A stretch of 64,000 bases of DNA from Acidobacteriota bacterium (GTDB taxonomy: Bacteria; Acidobacteriota; Blastocatellia; Pyrinomonadales; Pyrinomonadaceae): positions 47,315 through 111,314 of the forward strand of contig JAKOVX010000021.1 in assembly GCA_029781855.1 (NCBI GenBank), read 5' to 3'. Positions 17,956-26,503 of the stretch are shown one piece after another. Numbering within the stretch: the stretch's first letter is position 1; every line of letters begins with the position of its first letter. Made by a program: the position numbers and the translations under genes. The notes under the pieces were generated by a model. It was not told the origin of the DNA. It saw only the letters and a program-made list of their open reading frames with translations, and ran no database searches.

Positions 17956-18442
17956 CTGTTCTTGACCTCGTGGTTTGGATTTTCCAAAAAAATCTACCGC
18001 ATAAGTCGCGGATCTATTAAAAATTTTGATTTTCGGATATTTATTTCGCTTTTTGGATTTGGGTACAAGCGGTTCGCCGTTTCCGTGGCCAAGTTCGCGA
18101 GCAAAACTCCGTCTTAACAATTGCCTAAATTAAGTATCTACAAACATTTACCTTTGGACGGAGAACAACATTCCCCGCCGTATAAAGCGGTGCCCAGTTG
18201 GGCCTATGTTTGCACGCATCGCTACAGGCAAATTAAGTTCCTCAGCGCGTCGATTTTTCGGTCACCGACGAATAGAATTCCGTGTTTCGACGATGTTAAA
18301 TTTACGCTAACTTTGGGCGGCTGCCGGTTGGCTTGAACGACCCGGCGTCGGTCGTCAAATTTATGTCCTGCGGTGAAGAGTTCCAGTGTGATCAGATCGA
18401 TAGCTCTTGTTTTAGCAGAAACCGTGATGCCGTGAAGAAATG
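17956..18442. other. Intergenic stretch between the two receptor genes
   Basis: This region of about 490 bp is A/T-rich near 18000-18060 and contains no convincing gene. It should hold the promoter of the first receptor, but I could not single out a clear -35/-10 pair. An open minus-strand frame at 18222-18593 crosses the terminator of the second receptor gene and has no family features, so it is not called. Confidence 0.5.
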
Positions 18443-18475
18443 CAAAAAATGGCACGCTCCGTAATGAAGCGTGCC
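18443..18475 (-). terminator. Rho-independent terminator after the second TonB-dependent receptor
   Basis: On the minus strand GGCACGCT pairs with AGCGTGCC across a 9-nt loop and is followed by ATTTTTTGC. It lies about 75 bp beyond the stop at 18550. Confidence 0.9.
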
Positions 18476-18549
18476 ACGAGGCTTTCCCGCAGGAAAAGCT
18501 TAGATCGGTCCCCGGGAGCGGCGGCGCCCCCGAGCAAACTGACCGTCGG

Positions 18550-21500
18550 CTAGAACGTGTACCGCAGCCCGATTTGGATGCGGTAAACATCACTGGTACC
18601 GGCAGTTGGCCGGTATGACCCAGCGATCAGGCTGGAGCCGAAATTGCGCAGTCGGTACAAAGCACGACCCTGAGCATCGGCACCACGGGCGATCAGCGGC
18701 TGTGTTGAATTGAAGGCCTGTCCGACACCCCAGTTATGGTTTAGCAGGTTGCCGAAATTTAGAATATCCGCCCGGATCTGGAAACTATGCCGAGTTTTCC
18801 AGAACCTGGCGAAGATGTCCTGAGCTACGCTCAGATCGACGTTTGTCGTGAGAGGCAGGAAAGCCGCACCGCGAACCGCATATTTTCCTCTGTTCTTGGA
18901 AAGATACGGGTCCTGATTGATGAACGCGTCCCAGGCTGCTGCCTGCGCGTCCGCGGTAAACGTCGTTCCGCTGGAGGTAAACTCCTGGAAGTTCATTTCC
19001 GACGTGTCCCTGGGGATATAGATCAGGTCATTGCTCGTGCCCCCGTCGCCATTAAGGTCTCCGCTGAATGCATAGCTGGCGTTGCCACCGGTCCGTGTCT
19101 CCCAGAACATCGAAACGGTCGTTGCTCCAAATTTAAAGTACTCTTTGCGATACGACAACGATCCGAAAAACCGGTGCCCGGCCGACTGACCGCTGAATCC
19201 TAGTCCCGGATCGTTCGGGTTGCCGGAATGGGGATTGTTGTTCCACGAACCGAACGCGATCGAGCCCGGATCGACGGTATTCTTGGATACGCCGTAGCTA
19301 TAAGCGGCCTTTGCCCAAAATCCTTTCGAGAAAGGCCTTTCGAGCGTAACCGCGATGTTCCACGATCTTCCGACATTCTGGTTTTTCAGTACAACAGCAT
19401 CGGGAATGAAGCTGTAAATGTTATTTCCCGAGGTCCATCGAGGCCTGCTGTCGGGACCCGTGAAATTTGAATTAGGAGCCGGCAAATTCGCATCGATGTA
19501 ATACACACCGTTAACTACACGGTCATAGATGAACTCAGTACCAGCCACGAGGCCAAGCGGGATTTTAACATCAGCCGCAATACTCGAACGCCAGACTTGT
19601 GGAAATCTGAAGCTCGGGTCGGTGAAATTCAGTTCGTACGACGACGCAGGTGCGCCAGTCACCAGGGTCGGTTTGTATGTGTCGGGATTCGGGTTCCAGG
19701 GCCTGGACGTCGTATTGTCAAATTGTGCAAAGCCGGTCAAAATGCCGTTGTTGCCAACCTGATTTGAGATCCAGACATACGCAGGCTTTCCGGTAAATAT
19801 CCCGGTGCCGCCTCGAACTTGTATCCTTCCACTATTCAAGGGGCTCCAGTTGAATCCAAAGCGTGGCGACCATAGAACATTCGCATCCGGCAATTTTTCG
19901 GTCTTATATTGAACCGTTTGACCGTTTTCGTCCTGGAACGACAATGCGTCAGCCTGTGCATTAGCAAAGCCAGTCGCTCCGAAAAAAGGCACTTCCGCTC
20001 GAAGACCGAAATTTATTGTGAGATTGTCCCGCAATCTCCAGGTATCCTGACCGTAGAAACCCCAATAGTTGACTTTCAGCGGTTGGATCGGCTTATCAAG
20101 CCCAGGAATATTGGACCACCTAACCTGAAATCGTCTAAGTGTCACAGGCGAGGTCGTATGACTCGGATTTGCGAGGTAATCGTTGGCGTCGGTGTAGAAA
20201 TCAGCAAGCGAACTGTAAACATAGACGCTCTGGGAACCAGGGAAGAATACGTTCTCCGATCGATAATGTTCGAAACTCACTCCAGTCGCAATGGTATGCG
20301 AACCGCGGTAAAAGGTCAGATTGTCCTGGATCTGGGTCGTGTAGTATCTAAGCTCGTTGTTCGGCGTGAACGGCTCAAACCCAAAGCTCGTATACGTCGA
20401 CCCGCCCTCGAGAATATCAACCATGGGAAAGAATGTTCCCTTATAACCACGGCTTTCGTCCTGCTTGGTGTAGCCGACGATCAAGTTGTTTGCTGCCTGA
20501 CTGCCGATCGCCGTATTCCATTCCCCGATGAACGAGCGGATATTTTCGAGGATCTGGTAATTGGAATTCTCGAAGTTAAGGGAATTAAGGTTGGTTCTTC
20601 GTGAACCGAAACCGAGAGACGATGAGTTTGACTCCAAAACGTCGGTGCTGGAATCGAGCTGCGTGTATCGGAGGCTCAACCTGTTTGTGGAATTGATGTT
20701 GTAGTCCGTGCGGAACAAGTACTTCTTCGCGGGGGTCGCTTGGCTATAACCCTGATACGGTCCGGTTTCGTAGCTAAAATTCTGCCGCAAATAGCTGCTG
20801 AGTCCGTCAAGGTCAGACGCCAGTACGCGGGTTATGTTGCCACCGACCGGTTGACCGCCGGTGTTGGCGACATAGGACGTGCCGGGTTCGGTGAGCTCTT
20901 CGTTCTCGTAGCTAAAGAAGAAGAAAAGCTTGTTCCGGCCTGAAATGAACAACGGGCCGTCGTTTTCGCCAAAATTGAAAAACGGCAGAGGACCGCCGAC
21001 ACGGAACCCGTAATTCTTGTAATTAAACGTTCCCGGATCGTAGGTGTTAGTTCCGGCCTTCTTGCCCACAAGGCTTGGTTTTCGAAACAGATAGTAAACG
21101 GAACCGTGGTATGAGTTGGTACCACTCTTCGTGATCGTATTGACGCCTGCCCCGACGAAATTGCCCTGACGAACGTCAAACGGAGCAACATTTACCTGAA
21201 TGGCCTCGATCGCGTCGAGCGAGATGGGCGAGACTCCAGTGCGGTCGCCGGGTTGTCCGGCAAGTCCGAACGAGTTGTTGAAGTAGGAGCCGTCAACGGT
21301 AATGTTGTTTAGCCGGTTGTCCTGTCCGGCAAACGATCCGCCGCCGCCCGCTTGGGGGGTGAGCCGTGTGAAGTCATTGATCCGACGCGAGATCGTCGGC
21401 AGCGTTTCAACGAGCGGCCCGCTGATCGATGTGGTCGCACCGGTCCGCGATTCACTAAAGATTTCGTTGTCGGTGCTGGTAACCTGGACGGTCTCATTGA

Positions 21501-21870
21501 TCGCCGTACTCAACGTAAAGTTGATCGTGGCGGAGGTGCCCAAAGACAGCTGCTGGTTATCAATCGTTTGCTCCTTAAAGCCCGGCTGAACCACCTTCAC
21601 AGTGTAGGGGCCGCCAACCCTCATGCCGGGCACGGCATATCTGCCGGAGTCGTTCGTTACCGCCGTATAAACAGTCCCGGAGGGAACGTGCACCGCCTCC
21701 ACGCTGGCACCGGCTACCGCGTTGCCCTGCTGGTCTGTGACACGTCCAACGATCTCCGACGTCGTAACCTGAGCGGTCGCCGTCATTGATAGGGAAAATA
21801 ATCCCGCAATAAGCGCGACCAATGTCAGGCTCATAGTTTTGTTTTTTTTATTTTGTTTTTTTAACCTCAT
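18550..21870 (-). CDS. Oar-like TonB-dependent receptor, second copy
   Basis: The protein has 1,106 residues from ATG 21870. A lysine-rich start leads into a signal peptide (MSLTLVALIAGLFSLSMTATAQ). The regulatory domain reads SEIVGRVTDQQGNAVAGASV and ends near residue 115. The plug region includes ETLPTISRRINDFTRLTPQ and VRQGNFVGAGVNTITKSGTN. The barrel ends in RIQIGLRYTF with terminal Phe. It is related to the neighbouring receptor in design but clearly diverged, so this is not a recent duplication. Each gene has its own terminator, which implies separate transcription. It is divergent from the PilZ-like gene over 630 bp. Confidence 0.85.
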   Translation of the reverse strand: MRLKKQNKKNKTMSLTLVALIAGLFSLSMTATAQVTTSEIVGRVTDQQGNAVAGASVEAVHVPSGTVYTAVTNDSGRYAVPGMRVGGPYTVKVVQPGFKEQTIDNQQLSLGTSATINFTLSTAINETVQVTSTDNEIFSESRTGATTSISGPLVETLPTISRRINDFTRLTPQAGGGGSFAGQDNRLNNITVDGSYFNNSFGLAGQPGDRTGVSPISLDAIEAIQVNVAPFDVRQGNFVGAGVNTITKSGTNSYHGSVYYLFRKPSLVGKKAGTNTYDPGTFNYKNYGFRVGGPLPFFNFGENDGPLFISGRNKLFFFFSYENEELTEPGTSYVANTGGQPVGGNITRVLASDLDGLSSYLRQNFSYETGPYQGYSQATPAKKYLFRTDYNINSTNRLSLRYTQLDSSTDVLESNSSSLGFGSRRTNLNSLNFENSNYQILENIRSFIGEWNTAIGSQAANNLIVGYTKQDESRGYKGTFFPMVDILEGGSTYTSFGFEPFTPNNELRYYTTQIQDNLTFYRGSHTIATGVSFEHYRSENVFFPGSQSVYVYSSLADFYTDANDYLANPSHTTSPVTLRRFQVRWSNIPGLDKPIQPLKVNYWGFYGQDTWRLRDNLTINFGLRAEVPFFGATGFANAQADALSFQDENGQTVQYKTEKLPDANVLWSPRFGFNWSPLNSGRIQVRGGTGIFTGKPAYVWISNQVGNNGILTGFAQFDNTTSRPWNPNPDTYKPTLVTGAPASSYELNFTDPSFRFPQVWRSSIAADVKIPLGLVAGTEFIYDRVVNGVYYIDANLPAPNSNFTGPDSRPRWTSGNNIYSFIPDAVVLKNQNVGRSWNIAVTLERPFSKGFWAKAAYSYGVSKNTVDPGSIAFGSWNNNPHSGNPNDPGLGFSGQSAGHRFFGSLSYRKEYFKFGATTVSMFWETRTGGNASYAFSGDLNGDGGTSNDLIYIPRDTSEMNFQEFTSSGTTFTADAQAAAWDAFINQDPYLSKNRGKYAVRGAAFLPLTTNVDLSVAQDIFARFWKTRHSFQIRADILNFGNLLNHNWGVGQAFNSTQPLIARGADAQGRALYRLRNFGSSLIAGSYRPTAGTSDVYRIQIGLRYTF

Positions 21871-22210
21871 TCTTTAGATTTCCTATCAAATCGAAGCTCT
21901 CCCGAAAGCCATTTCGAGAATAATTTGGCTTTTGGAATCACTTGTCTCGGATCTTAAGTAACAATCCGAGAAAATAGCCGTGCGCTCGAACAGAACTGGC
22001 CGAGTTACTGCCCAATGTCCAAAGGTAGATATCATTGTTGGCTCGATTGTCGCGAATGAATCCTGGTCATGGGCGACCGTTCATCGCACGGCATGCGAAA
22101 GAATGGCGCATTGCGCTCAAACGGTACGGATACAGTTATCCCCAGTCGTTAGATTGCAATTTGCCGTGCCCCCAATCTTGAGGGGTAAAAGTTAAGTACG
22201 GATGAACAGA

Positions 22211-22231
22211 GTGTTAACTTTATGTTAACAC
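22211..22231. promoter_or_regulatory. Perfect palindrome, candidate operator
   Basis: GTGTTAAC and GTTAACAC form 8-bp perfect arms around the 5-nt spacer TTTAT. It lies in the 630-bp gap between the divergent receptor gene (21870) and the PilZ-like gene (22501). Its symmetry and A/T-rich setting suit a dimeric regulator. The regulator is unknown. Confidence 0.5.
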
Positions 22232-22380
22232 TTTTGTACGACACTCGGAAGTCCGCATATCCTGGCAACCTTTTAAGGACGTTTGACGCCTAACGTATTG
22301 CATTTTGTATCACTTTCGGTTACAAAAGTGTTTTCCGTGTTTGCAGTGATGTAAGTGCGGGAGAATCGAGGGTAGTTGCA

Positions 22381-22431
22381 GGGGTAAAAAAGAAACTTGA
22401 CTTTTTTGTAAAAAAGGAATAACTTTACCCC
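22381..22431 (+). promoter_or_regulatory. Candidate promoter of the PilZ-like gene framed by inverted GGGGTAAA
   Basis: TTGACT at 22397-22402 and a weak TAACTT at 22420-22425 are 17 bp apart and lie about 75 bp before the gene. GGGGTAAA (22381-22388) and TTTACCCC (22424-22431) face each other around this promoter. A third GGGGTAAAA stands near 22176. The repeated motif could be a regulator half-site. Confidence 0.4.
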
Positions 22432-22500
22432 GCAATTTGATTTTGCAAACAAGATCCTTAGGGAGAATGTTTTATTTTACGATTTAGGTAAGGGGGAATA

Positions 22501-22902
22501 ATGGCACAAGTAGAATATTCTACGTCTTCATACAAAACGCCATTGCATCATCGCATCCTTGCCCATTTGCCGGTTCGGGTAAGTTGGGTGGATGCCGTCA
22601 GCGGAGAGACAGTAAGTGTTGAGGGAATGACCGAAAATGTTGGCGAAGCCAGCACGCTGGTCAACCTCGATACTCTTCCTCCGGTCGGCAGTGCGGTTCG
22701 TCTTAGAGTCCTGAACGAGGATAAGACGATCATCGAGGTTTCCACGCAGGTCATCAGGGTTGAGCGCGATCCAAGCAAACCCCTGGCTGCCCTTTCCGTT
22801 CTTGAGAATCTCAAGAAATGGAAATCGATAGCAATGACCGCCGCGGAAGAATGGGTGACGAGGCATTGGCAGCTTAACTACGAAGAGGAATGGGTTAATT
22901 AA
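22501..22902 (+). CDS. PilZ-domain-like protein
   Basis: The protein has 133 residues and an excellent ribosome site (AAGGGGGAATA before ATG 22501). RILAHLPVRVSWVDAVSGE, then MTENVGEASTLVNLDTLPPVG and VRLRVLNEDKTIIEVSTQVIRVER, follow the strand order of PilZ domains. In these the N-terminal RxxxR region binds cyclic di-GMP. The exact RxxxR and D/NxSxxG motifs are degenerate here (ENVGEAS), so nucleotide binding is uncertain. The C-terminal helix (EEWVTRHWQLNYEEEW) is an extra. It is soluble and stands alone with its own terminator. Confidence 0.6.
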   Translation: MAQVEYSTSSYKTPLHHRILAHLPVRVSWVDAVSGETVSVEGMTENVGEASTLVNLDTLPPVGSAVRLRVLNEDKTIIEVSTQVIRVERDPSKPLAALSVLENLKKWKSIAMTAAEEWVTRHWQLNYEEEWVN

Positions 22903-22928
22903 CACTTCTCTTCGGCAGTTGAATCAGG

Positions 22929-22976
22929 AGCGGGAAGATTTCGATTCGAGATTTTCCCGCTATTTCTTTCTTTTCG
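22929..22976 (+). terminator. Rho-independent terminator after the PilZ-like gene
   Basis: AGCGGGAA (22929-22936) pairs with TTCCCGCT (22954-22961) and is followed by a T-rich run. It begins 27 bp after the stop of the PilZ-like gene. Confidence 0.75.
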
Positions 22977-23037
22977 GCCGAGGTCCGGCCGGGCCATTTG
23001 GCAAACGCCGGCTCCTGGAGCCGCATCAAAGAACGCA

Positions 23038-24099
23038 ATGAGATTGACCGCACTTTTCCTGGCCGTAATGATGATGGCCGCTGCTGCATTTGCGCAAGAA
23101 ACCCCGTTAACCCAGGCCGAATTCGTCAAGATGCTGTATTCGATCCAGAAGACGCCGGCCGTAAGGCAGGAGATAGTCGATGCGCTCAGAAAACGCGGTA
23201 TCGGATTTGTGCTTACGGACGGCATTCGCGGACTTACCGCATCGAAAGCAGGCAACGACGAGGACCTAAAGCGGGCCCTCGAGGAAGCCGACCGTCGCCG
23301 GGCGAATCCCCAAGGAGCTCAGTTGCCGTCGAAAGCCGAAGCTGCCGCATTGCTCGAGAACGCTCGAAAAAACACGTTGATCGCCGCAAGCGAGATGCCG
23401 GATTTCGTCGTCAAGCAGCAGATCCAGCGGTCATGGGCGTTCGCCGGTACGAATAACTTCAAGAATCTCGATAGGCTTGTGGTCGCGGTCAGCTATCGTT
23501 CGACCGGCGAGGAAGATTACCGCGTACTCTCAACGAACGGCATCCTCAATAACGACCCCAAGCCAAAAAGCAGTTACTCGGAGACTGGCGGGACGAGCTC
23601 GACGGGTGAATTCGTGACGATGCTGGTAACGGTATTCAAGGCCGACAGCGAGACAAAATTCGACGCCGTCGACACCGACGTTATACGTGGACGAAAAGCG
23701 ATCGCCTACGATTTCGTGACCAGCAAGGACAGGGCGCAGCAGGTCATCACGTCCGCGGGACGCGTGACGTCGGATTCGACCATCAGCGGTATCAAAGGCC
23801 GGGTGTGGATCGATCGTGAACTTGCACGCGTGCTAAGGATCGACAGCGAAGCGACCGAGATACCGGACACATTCCCGATCCGCTCGGCAAAACGCTCGAT
23901 CGATTACGATTGGTTCACGATCGCGGATGATAAGTATTTGCTGCCGTCGATCTCGGACGTGCGGCTGACGAGCAGGCAGGACTCGCAGTTGATCGAGACG
24001 AGGAACGTTATTAGGTTCAAGGATTACCAGAAGTACGGAACCGATGTCGTGATCAAGGACGACGATGAGACGCCGGATGCAAATCCGCAAAAGCCTTAG
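23038..24099 (+). CDS. Secreted protein of unknown family
   Basis: I do not recognise the family. The protein has 353 residues and a clear signal peptide (MRLTALFLAVMMMAAAAFAQ). The first 90 mature residues are helical and include ALRKRGIGFVLTDGIRGL, which occurs in other secreted acidobacterial proteins. The rest is beta-rich (LDRLVVAVSYRSTGEEDYRV, GRVWIDRELARVLRIDSEA, DYDWFTIADDKYLLPSISDV). That pattern resembles lipoprotein-carrier-like or outer-membrane-associated unknowns. No cysteines follow the signal, so it is not a lipoprotein. It is monocistronic, between the PilZ terminator and a small gene on the other strand. Confidence 0.6.
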   Translation: MRLTALFLAVMMMAAAAFAQETPLTQAEFVKMLYSIQKTPAVRQEIVDALRKRGIGFVLTDGIRGLTASKAGNDEDLKRALEEADRRRANPQGAQLPSKAEAAALLENARKNTLIAASEMPDFVVKQQIQRSWAFAGTNNFKNLDRLVVAVSYRSTGEEDYRVLSTNGILNNDPKPKSSYSETGGTSSTGEFVTMLVTVFKADSETKFDAVDTDVIRGRKAIAYDFVTSKDRAQQVITSAGRVTSDSTISGIKGRVWIDRELARVLRIDSEATEIPDTFPIRSAKRSIDYDWFTIADDKYLLPSISDVRLTSRQDSQLIETRNVIRFKDYQKYGTDVVIKDDDETPDANPQKP

Positions 24100-24119
24100 G
24101 AATGCAGAAATTAAGGGGA

Positions 24120-24263
24120 CTAGTTGAACGAGTAGTAAGCTCCGGCGGCAATGATGCCGAGCCAAACAAGTCCCTTTCCGAGGAAGAAGAGAAATGCGAT
24201 GATGCCCGCGCGTTTGGTCCATTTGCGGGCGGGACAGGGCGTATTGTCAGGCGACTCGCTCAT
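24120..24263 (-). CDS. Small single-pass membrane protein (47 residues)
   Basis: The reading frame runs from ATG 24263 to TAG at 24120-24122. The product starts with a polar, Pro- and Cys-containing N-terminus (SESPDNTPCPARKWTKRAG). A hydrophobic span follows, IIAFLFFLGKGLVWLGIIAA, with a lysine in the middle. The WxKRAG plus FLFFLxKGLxWL pattern looks like a conserved family of tiny inner-membrane proteins; I know no function for it. No strong ribosome site is visible. It is convergent with the secreted-protein gene ending at 24099. Confidence 0.55.
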   Translation of the reverse strand: MSESPDNTPCPARKWTKRAGIIAFLFFLGKGLVWLGIIAAGAYYSFN

Positions 24264-24322
24264 CACTGTTCAAAAGTAACTTTTCCCGTAGGTTTTTTCA
24301 ACGGTCGAAATATAAGTTTTCC

Positions 24323-25003
24323 TTGTCGCTTCGAAAATCCTTTTACGGATTTGAGATCGCTGCGAATTGCCTTATCCTCGTTTCTGGCGCAATCGGCCGA
24401 GATGGCCTGTCGCCAATAGAAAGCAAGCGAGGGGCCGATTTGATCGAACTTACCAAACTCAGCAATTCAATTAAGCTCGATATCCGTTATGCAACCGCCG
24501 ACAATTTTGTCGGTCGTCCCGTTTACGCCGAGCCACGGGCATTCCTGCAGCGGCCGGCGGCGGAGGCACTGGTCGGCGTCAATGAACTTCTTGAAAATGA
24601 AGGACAGGGGCTGGTCATCTTCGACGGCTACCGGCCGTGGTCGATCACGAAACTTTTCTGGGAAGTGGTGCCGGAGGACAAGCGGATTTTCGTCGCCGAC
24701 CCGCGAAAGGGCTCGAAACACAATCGCGGCTGCGCCGTCGATCTGAGCATTTATGACCTCAAGACCGGGGAATTGGTGCCCATGCCGTCGGGCTACGACG
24801 AGTTCACCGAGCGGGCGTCGCCGAACTATGCCGGTGGCACGACTGAGGAAACGGCCAACCGGGAAAAGCTGCGACGAATGATGGAAGCTGCCGGATTTAC
24901 CGTCAACCCGAAGGAGTGGTGGCACTTCGACTACAAGGATTGGGAGCAGTACGCGATCTACGATATCTCGTTCGACGCGATCGACAAGAGAAATACCCGG
25001 TGA
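24323..25003 (+). CDS. D-alanyl-D-alanine dipeptidase, VanX type
   Basis: The M15D family cleaves D-Ala-D-Ala. The metal site is visible: SKHNRGCAVDLSIYD contains the SxHxxGxAxD motif (near residue 131), and EWWHFDY supplies the catalytic Glu and the third ligand His (near 198). YRPWSITKLFW and IRYATADNFVGRP are also family features. The frame starts at TTG 24323 with no ATG upstream, and the first 28 residues look like a poor signal sequence, so the start is uncertain. The enzyme may work in the periplasm on free dipeptide for recycling. No VanH, VanA or VanRS gene is near, so glycopeptide resistance is not implied. Confidence 0.85.
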   Translation: MSLRKSFYGFEIAANCLILVSGAIGRDGLSPIESKRGADLIELTKLSNSIKLDIRYATADNFVGRPVYAEPRAFLQRPAAEALVGVNELLENEGQGLVIFDGYRPWSITKLFWEVVPEDKRIFVADPRKGSKHNRGCAVDLSIYDLKTGELVPMPSGYDEFTERASPNYAGGTTEETANREKLRRMMEAAGFTVNPKEWWHFDYKDWEQYAIYDISFDAIDKRNTR

Positions 25004-25051
25004 GTAATTGACGGCGGTGCTCACCCGGCGATCGTCCGTTAGCGGCGTCCG

Positions 25052-25444
25052 CTATTTTATCGAAATGGTAAGCGAAAATTTGGCGGGCTGCGGCCTGTCG
25101 TTCGATATTTTCACAAAGAACATATAATTTCCGGTCGCGGGAACCTGGAATTCAAATTCGTCGTCGGTGACGTCATCGCTGTTGTAGTCGATGTCGGTGT
25201 TGAAAACGCGAAACGAGAATACGTCCGACTTCGGGTTCTTGATCGTGACAAGCTGGCCTTTCTTGGCGCCGAAGACATATTCGGCTTCCTCGTCGCCCGC
25301 GAGCGTGCCGGTTATGACGGCGCTCGACTTACCCTTGGCAAATTTGATGACGTTTGCCTCGGCCTTGCCGCCGCCTTGCCCGAAGGCGGAAACTGCGGCG
25401 AACGCGAAAAATGTAATCACGGCGAGAAATGTATACTTCTTCAT
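25052..25444 (-). CDS. Secreted PPC-like single-domain protein, copy A
   Basis: The protein has 130 residues, a signal peptide (MKKYTFLAVITFFAFAAVSAFGQ), then one beta-sandwich domain. KFAKGKSSAVITGTL, EYVFGAKKGQLVTI, FSFRVFN and GNYMFFVKI, ending FSLTISIK, match the strand pattern of bacterial pre-peptidase C-terminal (PPC) domains. The order is similar to the neighbouring gene at 25525. The product should be periplasmic or extracellular; binding partners are unknown. It could be tied to surface sugars or calcium, but nothing in the sequence proves that. Confidence 0.7.
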   Translation of the reverse strand: MKKYTFLAVITFFAFAAVSAFGQGGGKAEANVIKFAKGKSSAVITGTLAGDEEAEYVFGAKKGQLVTIKNPKSDVFSFRVFNTDIDYNSDDVTDDEFEFQVPATGNYMFFVKISNDRPQPAKFSLTISIK

Positions 25445-25524
25445 ATAATTTGGTTGAACTCCTGGTCGGTAGATCGTGAAATTCTTTGACGTCCGCGGTT
25501 TGATGCGTCCGGCCTTATCCGCGT

Positions 25525-25911
25525 TTATTTGATCGTGATCGTCAGCGAAAATCTTGCCGTTCGCGGGGCGGTCATTTTTTTGCGGACAAAGAAAAGGTAA
25601 TCGCCGGTTTCCGGGATCTCGAATGTGAGCGTCGGCGAACTCTCGAATTCAGTCTCGAACTCAAACTCCTCGTTATAGACGCGAAAATCGAACTGGCTCG
25701 TCCGCGAATTTCGGATCGTCACGGTCTGGCCCTTTTTGGCCGTGAAAACAAAATCGTATTCCTGGCCGTTCGAGAGTGTTCCGGTTACGGTCGCACTCGA
25801 TTTGCCGGGGGCGAACTTGATCTCCTTTGGCTCGGCCTTGCCGCCGTGTTGGGCGAAAACAGGCAGCGTTATAAGCAGTAGCGTGCCGAGAAATAATACG
25901 CGGTGGATCAT
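25525..25911 (-). CDS. Secreted PPC-like single-domain protein, copy B
   Basis: This is a paralogue of the gene at 25052, in tandem on the same strand. From ATG 25911 it has 128 residues with the signal peptide MIHRVLFLGTLLLITLPVFAQ. Shared elements are GGKAEPKEIKFAPGKSSATV, FVFTAKKGQTVTIRN, FDFRVYN, GDYLFFVRK and FSLTITIK. The frame is open to 25968 with another ATG at 25959, but 25911 gives the cleanest signal peptide. The two copies differ mainly in an acidic insertion (EEFEFETEFES here). An 80-bp gap separates them. Confidence 0.7.
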   Translation of the reverse strand: MIHRVLFLGTLLLITLPVFAQHGGKAEPKEIKFAPGKSSATVTGTLSNGQEYDFVFTAKKGQTVTIRNSRTSQFDFRVYNEEFEFETEFESSPTLTFEIPETGDYLFFVRKKMTAPRTARFSLTITIK

Positions 25912-25993
25912 AGAAGTCGAAAGGCCAACGGGCTTCTGATAGTATTGTCGAGACGCCATCAAAAACAAAACGCACGGGCGTACAATTCACAAT

Positions 25994-26503
25994 ATGAGAA
26001 GACCTGAAAGTTCAGAATTTGCAACCTACTACGGCGGTTATGTCGATCTCGCGGCGGATGATGTGGTTGGGCAACTTGCCGCTCAAACAGACGAAATACG
26101 ATCGAGTGTCGGAGGCTTAGATGAGGAGAAAGGCCGTTTTGCGTACGCCGAAGGTAAATGGACGATCAAAGAGGTCCTGAGCCATCTGATCGACGGCGAG
26201 CGGATATTTTCGTATCGGATCTTGCGGATCTCGCGTGGCGATGTGACGCCGATCGAGGGATTTGAGCAGGATGGTTATATCGAGAATTCGAATGCGAATA
26301 ACCGAAGCTTCCCCGACCTGCTGGCCGAATTCGACAGCCAGCGGCGGGCCAATCTGCTGATGATCAATAACATCGACGAAGCAGGACTCGGGCGGACCGG
26401 CGCAGCGAGCGGTAATCCGGTCTCGGTCCGGGCTCTTGTATTTATCGCAGCAGGGCACGTCGCACACCATCTGAAGATCCTCAACGAGCGATATTTAGCC
26501 TAG
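25994..26503 (+). CDS. DinB-family protein
   Basis: This 169-residue protein shows the DinB/YfiT four-helix pattern. GKWTIKEVLSHLIDGERIF carries the first conserved His. HVAHHLKILNERY near the C-terminus carries the other metal-binding positions. Members are cytosolic, mostly of unknown substrate, and some are thiol transferases using bacillithiol or mycothiol. Its stop codon (26501-26503) directly abuts the ATG of the flavoprotein gene at 26504, so the two form a translationally coupled pair. Confidence 0.8.
   Translation: MRRPESSEFATYYGGYVDLAADDVVGQLAAQTDEIRSSVGGLDEEKGRFAYAEGKWTIKEVLSHLIDGERIFSYRILRISRGDVTPIEGFEQDGYIENSNANNRSFPDLLAEFDSQRRANLLMINNIDEAGLGRTGAASGNPVSVRALVFIAAGHVAHHLKILNERYLA

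Noticed and set aside
18222..18593. Minus-strand frame of 123 residues after the second receptor
   Set aside because: It starts inside the receptor gene and reads through its terminator hairpin.
24323..25003. Vancomycin-resistance function for the VanX-type gene
   Set aside because: No VanH, VanA-type ligase or VanRS gene is next to it; a peptidoglycan-recycling role is more likely.
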